A stretch of 64,000 bases of DNA from Micrasema longulum (taxonomy: Eukaryota > Arthropoda > Insecta > Trichoptera > Brachycentridae). Each line of letters opens with the position of its first letter. Position 1 is the stretch's first letter. This document shows, in pieces, positions 1 to 11,150 of this stretch. Position numbers and translations under genes: made by a program. The stretch is from positions 1-64,000 of the forward strand of contig JAGVSM010002993.1 in assembly GCA_022494885.1 (NCBI GenBank), given 5' to 3'. The notes beneath the pieces were generated by a model that was not told the origin of the DNA, did no database searches, and was given only the letters and a program-made list of their open reading frames with translations.

Positions 1-285
1 CACAAATAAGGTAGAAAATAGCTTGCGAATAGGCTGAGATGCAGGTTTAAAAAATATCGTTATATTTATCAAACACGGGTTGAACAGAATATATATTTTT
101 TTTAAAAATTATATTTTTTTGTATTTTGTCAAGTTATCTATTGAAATAAATAATATGTAGAAAAAAATATTTTTTAGTAAAATTGAGTAATGAATGCTTA
201 CCTTATCTTATTACGCGTCCGTGTTTCTAAATAAATTATTTTTTTTTAATATCAGTTATTAAATAGTATTTTTAGCAATTTTTTA
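1..285. other. AT-rich DNA, nothing recognised
   Basis: AT-rich sequence with short A and T runs. No open frame, RNA gene or repeat was recognised before the tandem array starts. Confidence 0.6.
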
Positions 286-1425
286 ATGCGAATATCCACA
301 TTCTGATTTTACTTATTTAACGTTCAAAACAAAAAAAATGTGTCTTGTAAAATTTGGTAAGTGATCTATTAAACATCAAGAACTAAGGCAGCGATCTGTA
401 ACCGAAGTGTCTCAAATCGAGTTTAAATCAGTATATATGGCTTCAGGTGTTAGTTGAAATACTTAAAGGAATGAGAAGTGTGCCAATCTCCACATTCTGA
501 TTTTACGTACTTAACTTTCAAAACAAAAAAATGTGTCTTGTAAAATTTGGTAAGTGATCTATTGAACATACAAGAACTATGTCAGCGATCTGTGATCGAT
601 GCGTCCCAAATCGAGTTTAAATCAATAGATCTGGCTTCAGGTCTTAGTTAAAATATTTAAAGAGGAATAAGAAGAGTGCCAATCTCTACATTCTGATTTT
701 ACTTACTTAACTTTTAAAACAAAAAAAATGTGTCTTGTAAAATTTGGTAAGTGATCTATTGAACATACAAGAACTATGTCAGCGATCTGTGATCGATGCG
801 TCCCAAATCGAGTTTAAATCAATAGATCTGGCTTCAGGTCTTAGTTAAAATATTTAAAGAGGAATAAGAAGAGTGCCAATCTCTACATTCTGATTTTACT
901 TACTTAACTTTTAAAACAAAAAAAATGTGTCTTGTAAAATTTGGTAAGTGATCTATTGAACATACAAGAACTATGTCAGCGATCTGTGATCGATGCGTCC
1001 CAAATCGAGTTTAAATCAATAGATCTGGCTTCAGGTCTTAGTTAAAATATTTAAAGAGGAATAAGAAGAGTGCCAATCTCTACATTCTGATTTTACTTAC
1101 TTAACTTTTAAAACAAAAAAAATGTGTCTTGTAAAATTTGGTAAGTGATCTATTGAACATACAAGAACTATGTCAGCGATCTGTGATCGATGCGTCCCAA
1201 ATCGAGTTTAAATCAGTAGATCTGGCTTCAGGTGTTAGTTAAAATATTTAAAGAGGAATAAGAAGAGTGCCATTCTCCACATTCTGATTTTACTTACTTA
1301 ACTTTTAAAACAGAAAAAATGTGTCTTGTAAAATTTGGTAAATGGTCTATTGAACATACAAGATCAAGGGAAGCGATCTGTTACCGATGCGTCTCAAATC
1401 TGATTTAAATCAGTTTGAGATTTTT
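286..1425. repeat. Satellite-like tandem repeat, ~197-bp unit, about 5.8 copies
   Basis: The anchor TGCCAATCTC recurs at 481, 677, 874 and 1071, and as TGCCATTCTC at 1268, giving a period of 196-197 bp. A first diverged unit begins near 286, where the aligned spacing is 194 bp. The units at 677, 874 and 1071 are almost identical, with only about two differences seen in the last, while the outer units at 286 and 1268 are more diverged. The pattern fits unequal exchange homogenising the centre of an array. Each unit holds an A-run followed by ATGTGTCTTGTAAAATTTGG and the segment GCGATCTGTGATCGATGCG. No open frame, TIR or tRNA-like box was seen in the unit, and no hammerhead core was found on either strand. 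Confidence 0.95.
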
Positions 1426-2290
1426 TCATGAAGTTTTAGTTCTGGGTGTTATTTTTTACTGAAAAAAACCCAAGTTTGAATTTACGTACCTCAAAGTTTT
1501 TTTTAGCAAAATTGATAACTGTATGGTGATCAAGTTAGTCTATGAACATCTGCTACAAGATTTATTAACAAAATCAAAACACTTCCATACTAACTTAATA
1601 CAAAACTTATCCTTTATATTTTTAAATCAAAAGAGACTTCAAAGAGACAATCAAAAATGTACTCAACAGCCAAACTAATTTATGGCTTTGTAAAAACTCC
1701 AATCTTGATTTGCCAACAAACAAGAATTATGACTTGGCCAGTTTTACTTGTAAACTCACGACATCAGCAATAAATATAATGATGTTTATCGTGATATAAT
1801 ACACTACATCAGTAATATATACCCATCAAACCTTGAAAAACCTGAATTTACTTTCTTGAGAAAAAAATAATTTTTCAATACGACAGTGCGTGTCACTGCT
1901 CTACATACAGACTGAAAAAAAATATCTAATTTGGTATGAACTTCAATTCCTTATTTTACAAGTAACAATTTCGCTACAAAAGAGTGTGCATTGTAGCGTA
2001 AAAAGGTTTTTTACAAACGGGTAACGATTTATTAGTAGTTTTCTGAAAACAAATACATTTCTCGTTTACCCTTCGCCCCGATTACAACACTACCCGCTTA
2101 CAATAAACTCCCTTTTTGTCCCTACCTCTACAAATTTTTCTCTATTACTATCAAACCTTTTCACTACCACCTCATTTGTAGCATTGCTTGTAATTTTACA
2201 AGAACTGAACATAGTTATGAAGAAACAGCCTCAATTCAAATATATATATATATATATATTTGTGTCATCGGGTGCAGTAAGGTCAATTCT
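1426..2290. other. No gene recognised; short (TA)n at 2243-2262
   Basis: AT-rich stretch between the tandem array and a Penelope-like fragment. The only distinct structure is a ~20-bp TA dinucleotide run just beyond the 3' limit of that fragment. No coding similarity was recognised in any frame. Confidence 0.5.
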
Positions 2291-2299
2291 ATTTTCTGC

Positions 2300-2647
2300 C
2301 TAAAACAGCCAGGCCGCTTTCATACAAGAAACAGTTATAATCACCTTCTGAAAAACGAGTTGATCACCAAAATGGCATTTCTCAATTTCTAATTGTTCTT
2401 TTGTTTTTTCATCGGAAAAAATCACACTTTTACATGATTTAAGAACACTTTTTAATGATTCTTGAAATTTGTTTGTTGGGTCCGTTTTTAAAATATTAAT
2501 GTTATCATTGTTGAGGAAGTCCAGTAATTTAGAATCATAATCACTTCTATTCATTATGATAATGGTATTTCCTTTGTCTGCTTTTGAATAAAACGATTCG
2601 AAATTAGTAAAGCCATTAATCAAAAACTTGAAATAATAAATAATCAA
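2300..2647 (-). pseudogene. Penelope-like element, N-terminal reverse transcriptase fragment
   Basis: A 115-residue open frame carries the segment ADKGNTIIIMNRSDYDSKLL followed by a DPTNKFQESLKSVLK stretch. This is the conserved block at the start of the reverse transcriptase of Penelope-like retroelements (ADKGNT..IM, then a DPT.KFQ-type motif). The catalytic YADD region, the thumb and the GIY-YIG endonuclease are absent: similarity stops near 2300 next to a TA run, so this is a short broken piece. The ATG used by the frame is not a real start, because a full element would extend further upstream. A Penelope-type terminal motif on the opposite strand lies about 150 bp away (2795-2821). The family call is from recognised motif patterns, not a database search. 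Confidence 0.8.
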
Positions 2648-2739
2648 TTGAATTTAACTTCGAGCCCTCTTTTAAAACTATTCCCGTTATGATTTATTTT
2701 ATCTTCTTTCTCTCTCTTTATTTCAATTTTCTGTCTCTT

Positions 2740-2885
2740 TCATACAATATTTTATTATATAAATAGCAACGCGTGTTATAAGTTAGTTAAATTCCTGACG
2801 ATGAGGTAGTAACCTCGAAACCAGTTGAAGAATTAAGTAACCGGTAGAAAAATTAAGTGGTTTATACAAATTTATAAACAAATAA
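2740..2885 (+). mobile_element. Penelope-like element terminus with hammerhead-like core
   Basis: CTGACGA (2795-2801), then a 4-bp stem GAGG/CCTC closed by a TAGTAA loop, then GAAAC (ending 2821). This matches the hammerhead ribozyme core CUGANGA - stem II - GAAA, except for one extra T before stem II. The downstream sequence, with AATTAAGTGG and an AAATAAG run, resembles the other Penelope-type ends in this window at 37657 and 3833 (minus strand). Hammerhead-type motifs are known from the terminal repeats of Penelope-like elements. Self-cleavage is not shown: stems I and III are not clear. Confidence 0.55.
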
Positions 2886-3769
2886 GTATAAAATAATGTG
2901 TTCACTACATAATTGCTCAGCATGAATCAGAGCTTTACTAGGGCTGGCTGTTTTCTGCAAAATGCACATCTTAGGTTGTGTGGTTAGTCAGACTTTGAAA
3001 ATCATCAAAACTAGTCAAATACATAATTGAATGCTTTTAAATGTAAGCATTATTTTTCATTCGTCAAAGTAAAAAACAATCCAACTTTTATGTATATTTG
3101 ATTAATCACTCTTTTTAAATAAGCGCTAATATATCAGTTTCATTTTTCTATAGCTGGCTGTTCTCTGCATAACTACGTTCAACTGTTCTGCAGTCACCAA
3201 AAATATTAAATTAGAACAATGTGGAAGTGAAAAATATTTTGCAGTCCTTGTGACGTAGTGGTCAAGACGCTTCTTTGCAGTTCTATATTTAAACTTTTTT
3301 CGAATCACAATGTTTAAATATGTTTTTTTATCGGCGTATTATGAATAAAATTTGTTGCTGAATACAACACAAGTAAACACAGTGTTTGCTACAATTTGTG
3401 TTGGCTGCAATTCATGTTTGCAAATATGGTAATGAGACAAAATAACAGTTTACGACATAAACCTTTCATTTGATTTGCCAAACTCAGTAAACAGTAAAAA
3501 GGCAATGAACGCAGTAGTCAATGAAAATCACGGTTTATGAAAGTGAAATATTTAAAAAAAGTTACTAGTTTATTGTAAAAAAATCTTTTTTTTTAGTATG
3601 AGGAAAACCAACAGGAAGACTCACTGTCTTTGAGCTGGTTCTTGCATTTATTTTTAATGATTTCTTAAAAAATGTGTTGTTAGATTTTATTGAAGTTATT
3701 TATAGACAATTCTTGATGAAATTCTATGACAATGATATAATAACTTATATTTAAAAATAAGTTTTCCGT
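2886..3769. other. No gene recognised; short direct repeat
   Basis: AT-rich. A ~20-bp direct repeat, GCTGGCTGTTTTCTGCAAAA and a variant, lies at about 2942 and 3153. A fragment reading TGACGTAGTGGTCAAGACGC near 3250 resembles a tRNA-type A box but has no matching B box. No coding segment was recognised. Confidence 0.4.
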
Positions 3770-3865
3770 TAAAAACCATTCCACTTATTTATTTGATCAA
3801 TTAACATTTTCACCCTCTTATAGGCATCTTCAGAATGGATAATATTATACAGTTTAAAGATAATT
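3770..3865 (-). mobile_element. Penelope-like element 3' terminus
   Basis: Read on the minus strand, the segment contains CTGAAGATGCCTATAAGAGG, then GTGAAAATG, then a TGATCAAATAAATAAGTGGA tail. It is clearly related to the plus-strand end at 37651-37720, which has CTAAAGATGCCC, then AAAAACGTTGG, then AAACAAATAAGTGG and lies directly downstream of a Penelope-like coding remnant. No coding sequence of this copy was recognised, so only the terminus survives here. Confidence 0.6.
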
Positions 3866-4033
3866 TATGTACAACAAAATATTATCTAAAGTGCAGATAC
3901 ATTAAAAAATAAGTTGAGAATAAGTTTTGTTTCTTTTTTTATTTATTTTTTAAATGTTTCTACACTTAAGTCATTATTTAGTTTTATATAAATAATCTTT
4001 ACATTGTAATTAGTTTCTTTTTATTTATGTTAT

Positions 4034-4113
4034 CAATATACACTGCATTTGGTGTACCGATGTAGAGCTCTATGCACTGTTTGGTGCGGATAATGATAAT
4101 GATAATGATAATG
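4034..4113 (+). mobile_element. SINE1 3' end with (AATGAT) tail
   Basis: TGGTGTACCGATGTAGAGCT then CTATGCACTGTTTGGTGCGG matches the 3' end of the full SINE1 copies at 28635 and 62650. It ends in four GATAAT-type tail units. The head and body are missing. Confidence 0.8.
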
Positions 4114-5436
4114 GTCATAAATAAAAATATCCCGAATTTTACATCAATAGACGATTTGATACATTGAAATTGTTGCGAGTTCTGCATAAAATAAAAAGTA
4201 ATATCAAATCATATGCTATTAAATATATTTAATACAAATAATTATAATATTATTCCTTATATGTCATTTAAAGAAAAAATCACATCAACATTGCACAAAT
4301 AATATAATTTACAATATGCAAATTAAAAAATATATTCCTCTATTATCCTTTATAGTTGAGTACAATGTGCTATGTATATTTTAAAATGTTGATTTTTGGT
4401 TACGTCTATTAATGTGGGTAAATCCGTACAAATGTAGATATTTTTTTATATGGTGTGGTATCGGTAGGATATCTCACCCGCAGGCAGCACAGTTAGTAAG
4501 AAGCAATAACAAGGCGATCCAAGAGCACTCGCTCAAACATTTTTATCTTCAGCCAATTGACAGCGGACCACCCCGCTATCACCACTCATCATATCTCCCA
4601 TACGTACATAAACAAATAAATATATATATTTGTGGTTAAAAATAATTATGGATAAATAACATGCTATGTTTCAAGGGTATTTAACCTTGTCCAAGACAAC
4701 CACATCGCCACAGCTCTCAAAAACCTCATGTGATCTTTGCAAGAAATGCTTGAAGTAAAAATCTGATAGCCATCATTTTTATTTTAATGATACGTATGAT
4801 TGAAACTTGATTGAAAAGTTTAAAACATTAGCTTTAAACTGAAACTTTAATAAATAATTATTAAATATTGAAAAAAAAAAAAAAATTCAAATACGTTTAA
4901 ACATTGCCTTTCGACAATATTTTTACTAACAGTACTTAGAATGAAACCTACCCTCTTGTAACCAAATACTTGAAATGTTGTTCAAAAGCCACATTTAACG
5001 AAACACGTGGAGTCAAAATATATGTAAACCCTACAAATTAAAATATATCATGTTACGAATTCGTAACATAGGGTTATTGTTGTCATCTTAAGGTTTCTCA
5101 AACTCATGTTTATGCTGATCGAGGGATCAAAAGCTTTAACAACTTATTTTAGTATGTTAATTATCAAGCTTTTACTTTTTTTTACAATTTCATACAAACA
5201 ACGCTTTATTATATTTTATGTATTTTTTTATGTCAGGCAAATTATCGAAAAAAGCAGAGAATTCAACGAACTTTTTTTTTTCTGTTTCATTGATTAAAAA
5301 TAGGTTTTTGACTGTGAATCGAAGCAAATTATGGGGTGTCCTTAATAAGGTGGGGGTGCAAACAAACCCTTTGTACGTGATAAAATCATTTAACAGTCAA
5401 AAGTTCAGCAATTACGAATTTCAACAATGAACATCA
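4114..5436. other. No gene recognised; GC-richer patch 4440-4600
   Basis: Mostly AT-rich with an A15 run near 4870. The patch at 4440-4600 is less AT-rich and stays open for about 75 codons on the plus strand, but the product resembles no family I know. It could be an exon or a regulatory segment, and the sequence alone does not decide. Confidence 0.35.
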
Positions 5437-6290
5437 GATAAGTTCCTAGTTCGAAAAGGCGTATGACAGGGTTGCATTTTGTCTTCAGTCTTGTTTGATG
5501 CATACGATGAATAAACCATTCGAAAGGCATTTAAGGTTGGAAAAGAGGGTTTGCAATTAGAAAAAGGAAGTTATCTAACATGCTGATGACACCACATTTA
5601 TTGCATCGTCAGAAATTAAAATAAGGGAACTAATTGACTGAATAGATGTTACTAGTTCAGACCACGGGCTTGCAATAAATATGAGCAAAACTAAGCTTAT
5701 GATCATTGTTCGAGCTAATATCATAGCTCCATTATATTTGTTGCGTACCTTAAAAAGAGTCAACAATTTCACTTATTGAGGTTCTCTCATAAGCGACGGT
5801 GGTGGGTGTGAAAGTGAAAAACAGTGACATGTTGGTATTGCCAAAAGTGCTATGTGTCGGCTGGTGAACATTTGGAAGACTAGCAGTATAACTATAGCAC
5901 CAATAAGAGACTGGTGAAGGCTTTGATTTTTTCAGTGTTCATCTACAGTGTGGAGCGCTGGACACTGAGAAAATCTGAATATAAAATAAACGTAGCTTTT
6001 GAAATGTGGATGCTGCGGATTCCGTGAACAGCCAGACGGACACTTATATCTATTCTCCAGAAACTAGACATGACAGTAAGACTAACATCTGTTTGCGAAA
6101 AAATAATCCTGCAATAATAGCAGATATTTCCAAGGGGGACTCTAGAGTTTTGAAAAAACTATCCTCTTGGAAAGTGTCGAAGGGACAAGGCGGCGTAGAT
6201 GTCAACCGACAAGATGAAGTAGCTTGGTAACGAAATTATCAGCATTATCACGGACTAATGCTTACAACAGAGCATAAGAAATAAGTTATT
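5437..6290 (+). pseudogene. Dead non-LTR retrotransposon, reverse transcriptase to C-terminus
   Basis: Reading through several stops and frame changes, the plus strand carries, in order: a KGV.QGCILSSVLF segment (reverse transcriptase motif B region), a YADDTTFIASS catalytic segment with the first residue lost by frameshift, GLAINMSKTKLMI, a NNFTY.GSLISDGGGCE segment, and a degraded TVWSAGH/WTL region. This is the usual order of the palm and thumb of LINE ORF2 proteins of the kind often annotated in insects as endonuclease-reverse transcriptase. The endonuclease and early RT are missing (5' truncation), and many stops show it is inactive. It differs clearly from the RTE-like family at 39840, so it is a second LINE lineage. 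Confidence 0.8.
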
Positions 6291-6790
6291 CATATTATTC
6301 CGCTTTATCTAATTATTTTTAATTTATTTTAAGTTTTATTTATTTTAACAAATAAATAGTAAATATACTTTTATTTTTGTTTGCGCAAAGCCGAGGCGTA
6401 TCGCGAGTTACATTTTTTTTTTGTATCTAGGTTTTTTTCCTCACAATTTTCAACAGGTATTAAATTAAACCGTTTTGGTACTACACTCCTCATTGTTCTA
6501 TCTACATAGTAGTTCTTCTGTCGTGGCACCGTCAGCTGCTGCGCCGATACTTGTCGGGTCACGATCTGGTGGGTTTTTTTTTATTTAATGCTGCAATCGA
6601 AGAAATGATCTGTTACTATGGTCACTATCTCATACTGGCACTGTTTGTTGATCTGCAAAACGTCAACATAATCAAATAATATTTTATTATTGTTTTTTGC
6701 CTTAATCTAAATTTTTAAAGGTATCAAAGTTTTTTCAATGAAGTATTAGTATTAAGTAAGAACAAATAAAATTATTACAAATATGGGGAA
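6291..6790. other. No gene recognised
   Basis: AT-rich at the start, then a slightly GC-richer patch at 6380-6570. Open frames are short and match nothing I know. Confidence 0.4.
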
Positions 6791-6794
6791 CATT

Positions 6795-6960
6795 TCAGAG
6801 AAGAAAATATGGAAATCTAGTCATTTACAAGTTTTATGACCTGGCTTTGGATGATTTAATTGCCCACTTTTCACACTGTATACCATTTACTTTTTTGCCA
6901 TTGTTTCACATATTAAAATATGTGTTCAATTCAATTCCATTCTTCCATCTGTAACGCCAT
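6795..6960 (+). repeat. Family A repeat, diverged copy
   Basis: Shows the family A landmarks in order but strongly diverged: CAGAGAAGAAAATATGGAAA, TTATGACCTGGC, CCCACTTTTCACACTGTATA, and CATTCTTCCATCTGT. Both unit ends are missing. Confidence 0.55.
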
Positions 6961-7334
6961 TCAAATCAACCAATGACAGTTCATATGACCTGTAAGTATC
7001 TTGAAATCAATTACTCACTTAGAGTGAAATCCATTTGGTTCTTTATCAAATAAAATCAATCAGTATACATAATATACAGCTTTTAGTTTATACCTAGATT
7101 GATATAAACACGTCGAATGTAAATAACCCTTGTACTGTAAATAGTGATTTCACGAATATAGGACCGAAGTACTTTGAACTCCATTGTACGCTTTGAGTTC
7201 AGTAATCAATTACATTATTCCAACGTGTTTAAGAAATGTGTTTCTTTCAAACTATAAAAAGTTATAAAATAAATGGTACCTAAACTTGAGTTGTAAAAAA
7301 AGGTTGATATTTTTTTTACATGAAGGTTTCCACC
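6961..7334. other. No gene recognised
   Basis: AT-rich sequence. A small remnant of family A wording (CCAATGACAGTTCATATGAC near 6980) may be an inverted fragment of the adjacent copy. Confidence 0.35.
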
Positions 7335-8575
7335 GCACTTAGAGAAAATTCCACTGCGGAACGCCAGTACATTTTATAGCATTGATTTTTGTTATCGGGC
7401 ACACTACACGGATGATCGGTTGTTCCGTCAGTGAACCTGGCGGACCTGGCGGAACGCTCGCCTTCGGTTTCTGTTCCGTTCTCCGCACGTGAATTATCCA
7501 GCAGCATTCCAGTCGACAACTCTGTATTACGTGTTTTCTAATACGCCCATAATTCACCTTCACTGCGAAATACGAGGAGCGGAACCACTGAATGAATTTC
7601 GCTGCGATCAAGTATAGTTTGAGTAGCTGAACTGGGCGTCGGAACGTCACGCGAGTCAGTTGAGTTGAGGCAATCGGAGCGAACTGTCGTTATTAGCAGA
7701 GACAGAGGAGGAAGCAATATTATATTATTGTGGACTTTAACTTTATGTACACGAGATTAATGAAAGTAGGAAAAAATTAGGAGAAAACAGATTATGTAAA
7801 GAACTACAGTCACATTCAATGATTTGTGCCACCATTTTGACGCTAGTGTTATCTTAATTAAGTACAAATAAATTATTAAACGTACATGTACTTAATACAT
7901 AATGTTGTCTTATGAACAAATAAATACATATACAAATACATGTAATACTGTCTTATTACTATTATTAAAAGACTACATACAATCCTCATTTAATTCCCTC
8001 CGGATTTTTCTCCATGCCTGCAAATTTTTCATATTATTTTTATAGTCTGGATGATTTAATATGTCTATTTCTGACCTCTTGAATGAATTTTTATGTAAAA
8101 TCGACGTTTATTTTATGCAAAAATGTTGTTCCGCTTTTTATTTTGGTCGATTCCCACAAACACGTGCGAAAACAACGCGGCACCGCAAGAAAGTGGCGGC
8201 CGGAGCGCGGAAGTGTGGCTGGCGTCGGAGAAAATCAACGAAACCGCGCGGGAAAAGAGATAGAATTATAGTCAATTCTATGCGTTAAAACAGGCAGTTT
8301 CGCTAGTGTTCCGATTATCTTACATACGGACAAGACATGGCGGAATTACTGCGGTTCCGCTGTTATGGTTTCGCAGCGGAGGTGTGCTGCGGGCGATAGG
8401 ATGCGCCACATTACGCGGACAATCCTTGTCGATTTTATATTGCGTATAAGACTCAGTAGCAGACGGATAATCCGCCACGAAACATGTAGTGTGGTTCTGT
8501 GTTTGGTTGAAAATTGACTACGACGAAATTTCCGCGAATTCGATGCAAGCCTTAGTCTACTGTATTTCATGGGTT
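7335..8575 (-). mobile_element. GC-rich DNA transposon remnant with MADF/SANT-like segment
   Basis: Two GC-rich arms (7350-7690 and 8160-8560) flank an AT-rich centre. On the minus strand near 8110-7980 a frame reads LNHPDYKNNMKNLQAWRKI. This has the HPDYKN...AW..I pattern of the MADF/Myb-SANT-like DNA-binding domain found in the second protein of Harbinger-type transposons. The arms share inverted wording: CTGCGAAA and AGCGGAACC appear on the plus strand near 7565-7590 and on the minus strand near 8350-8380. No transposase catalytic domain was recognised, and exact terminal inverted repeats or target duplications were not located. A non-autonomous Harbinger-like remnant is the best reading. 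An alternative is a degraded host MADF gene exon. Confidence 0.45.
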
Positions 8576-8772
8576 AGAATCGAAAAGAAGTAATACTTTT
8601 TTGGGAATTTAAAAAAAATCTGTTCAGATTAAATCTATTAGACTTATGTTAACAAATTTAAAATATAAAAATATTGACTAAACACATATGCCTTTTGATT
8701 TTGGAAATCGATTGTTTCTTTGTCTTGACCTAAACATGAACCGTAAAATATGTATATTTTAAAATTCAATCA

Positions 8773-8955
8773 CAGAGAGAGAAAACTAGTAAAAGCTTTT
8801 GCATAACTGTCATTGGTTGATTGAAGTGGCCATTTTACAGACTCTGTAACATTCACCATTCTGTTTGCGTTTAATCATCCACATTTCCTCAACTCTTCCA
8901 TCTGTAAACTTTTGAGAAGTAGAAGAGCTGAAATCTTTTTTATTGTGGATGATAC
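8773..8955 (+). repeat. Family A repeat, partial copy
   Basis: CAGAGAGAGAAAAC, ACTGTCATTGGTTGATTGAA, GTGGCCATTTTACAGACTCT, AACATTCACCATTCTG and AACTCTTCCATCTGT follow the family A order. It ends where the Jockey-like LINE fragment begins. Confidence 0.75.
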
Positions 8956-8964
8956 GCATTTGGC

Positions 8965-9545
8965 TTAATTATTATACATAGACCAAAACTTAAAAAATAA
9001 AATCAATACCAGTGAACTAGTTAAACGTATTAGAAAATGTATATACATATTTATTAGATTAAGGAATATTTTAAATATTCATTTAAAAATAGCTTATTAC
9101 TCAATTGTACAATCTTTGTTACAATATTGTATTGTAGGATGGGGTGGTACATATATCAATATATTAAACCCTCTTAAAATAGTACAATAAATAATTATTA
9201 AAGTAATTTTAAAGAAACCCTCAACGTTCAATACGGAAAGTTTATATAAAATATTTAAAGTTCATGCAGTAGACATTATTTATAAAATAAATTATATTAT
9301 ACAAATTTATAAAGAAGAAAAAATAAAAGAATTTGGGATTAATTAGTCACCAACATATTGCAACAACAACAGATACCAACATATTATAAAAATTCCTAAA
9401 TTCCACACAAGTCATGGACAAAATTGCTTTGTCTTCAAAGGTGTAAAAAATCTCCCCAATGAATTTAAAACTACTTAAAATAATATATCAATAAATAAAT
9501 TTAAAGTAAATCTAAAGAAATTTTTTGAACACGTGTAAAAACTTA
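8965..9545 (+). pseudogene. Jockey-like LINE, C-terminal end of ORF2
   Basis: The plus strand reads IDQNLKNKI, ELVKRIRKCIYIF, IAYYSIVQSLLQYCIVGWGG and PLKIVQ, followed by IIKVILKKPSTFNTESLYKI. The last block has the Y.S..QS...Y....WGG...PL..LQ and KKP....E.LY patterns typical of the domain after the reverse transcriptase in Jockey/I-type LINEs. A second segment, KIPKFHTSHGQNCFVFKGVK then NLPNEFK, matches the extreme C-terminus. There are several stops, the RT domain is absent, and the region downstream to about 9700 is probably the 3' UTR. Confidence 0.8.
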
Positions 9546-10540
9546 ATTAAATTTCAATTAGTATGAATGTATTATTGTTTTTTGTTTTATATATTCTTTA
9601 TTTTTATTTTGTTTCTCATGTACTCGTTTATTTAAAATTATGTAAACTCTTATAAATAAACAACTACAAAAGTGTAAGTCATTCTCCAAGCACAAGAGTT
9701 GGATTTTTTTTGGAGTTATAACATTTACTAGATGTATAAAGTAGATCTGTATAGAATTTTTGAAAAACGTGTACCTTTTATAAAATTTATTAATAAAAAA
9801 TTTAAAAAATTCACGTAAAAATTCTCTCTAATTTTTTTGTCATCTTTTTATATTAATAAGTGAAATAAAGAATATTTCGAGGGTCTCCAAATATTTATAG
9901 ACAAGGCTTAATTTTACTCCCTAAGGGGTTTTTTAAATTCAAATTCATTGTAACAGAGAGGGAACACATTTTTGAAAGGCGACCATGGATGTCATTAGGT
10001 TTTTTTTAATAGTACCTCTTCATCTCTACCAATGCGTGCTCACTATAATTTTAAAAGGGGTAGCTAGTTATTTGTAGCAGTATTTCAAACTTGGTTTTCA
10101 ATTATAACATCACAATTTTGAAATAAATATAACCTTAAAAGAAGATATTTCTTTTTTTAAAATGTTAAATCAACTATTTTTCCCTACTCGAGTTTAGGTA
10201 CCAACTGGTTTTGAATTTATGAGGGGTAAATTTTAAGTTGACATATAACTTGCAAAGGTAGGGGGTACCTTCGTTGGCCACTCGTGAACTAATTATTACG
10301 TTATCTGGTAACACCGTTGATACTTTATTGAATAAATGCCTCACTGTGTAATACCGTCATTGTAATTAAGTTATCGGATTAATTTGGGATATTAATTTCC
10401 AGGCAGGGTCGTCTATAGGTCACTTTTTGTTTGGTTAGAATAGGACCGTATTAAGACAGAAAACATTATTTGGGTAATATAAGAATTACAACTTTTTATA
10501 AATAATTACACATTAAACAATATTTAAAACTTTTTGGTTT
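9546..10540. other. No gene recognised; short family A fragment 9950-10005
   Basis: AT-rich. A piece reading TAACAGAGAGGGAACACATT then TTTGAAAGGCGACCATGGA is the 5' start of a family A unit. The rest shows no coding or repeat structure that I can name. Confidence 0.4.
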
Positions 10541-10544
10541 GATA

Positions 10545-11150
10545 AATCAACAATATCAAATATCAACAATATTTTGAGTTTGTCCAAATTTTTGTAGACA
10601 AGGACTGGTGTAGGCAGAATGGTGAATGTAACACAGTGTGTAAAGTGGCCACTTAAACCAGCCATTGATAGGTCATAAGACCGGTAGATGCCTAGACTAC
10701 TATATTACCTTTTCTTTAATGTTCTTCATCTCTGTTGTAATATGTTAATATAAACAGCTCCCCAGGGAGTTGAATCCAGTCCTTGTCTACAAAAAATTTG
10801 GACAAACTCAAAATATTGTTGATAAATCCACCTGGTCCATGAAGAAGTATAGAAATTGAAAAAATTACATTTTCAGGCGTTGCCTAGTATGTCAGTGAAA
10901 TAATTTAATTATATGAATCTCACCCACATAAATAAAGGTTTCAGCTCGTTTACTTCACAAAAATCAACAGATGCAAGAATTGAAGGAATATAGATGTTCA
11001 AATATGGGCAGAATAATGAATGTTACACAGTGTGTAAAGTGGTCACTTAAACCAGCCATTGACAGGTCATAAGCCCTGTAGATGCCTAGACTTCCATATT
11101 ACCTTTTCTTAAATGTTCTTTTCATCTCTGTTGTAATAAGTTAATATCAA
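10545..11150 (-). repeat. Family A repeat, minus-strand tandem pair with fold-back arm
   Basis: The family A end motif (TTTTGAGTTTGTCCAAATTT then TTGTAGACAAGGACTGG) lies on the plus strand at about 10567-10607. Its inverted partner lies at about 10780-10830. Between them is part of a minus-strand unit. Beyond the partner, a second minus-strand unit continues from the CATGAAGAAGTATAG end to AACAGAGATGAA near 11130. The outer pair of end motifs forms an almost perfect ~48-bp inverted repeat around a ~170-bp interior. Confidence 0.85.

Noticed and set aside
286..1425. CRISPR-like array
   Set aside because: The whole ~197-bp unit repeats without unique spacers; it is a satellite-type array in a eukaryotic genome.
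1600..1860. Possible extension of the Penelope-like reverse transcriptase on the plus strand
   Set aside because: Some words look protein-like, but no conserved motif could be identified in any frame.
3240..3290. tRNA-like word GACGTAGTGGTCAAGACGC
   Set aside because: Only an A-box-like word, no B box and no cloverleaf could be formed.
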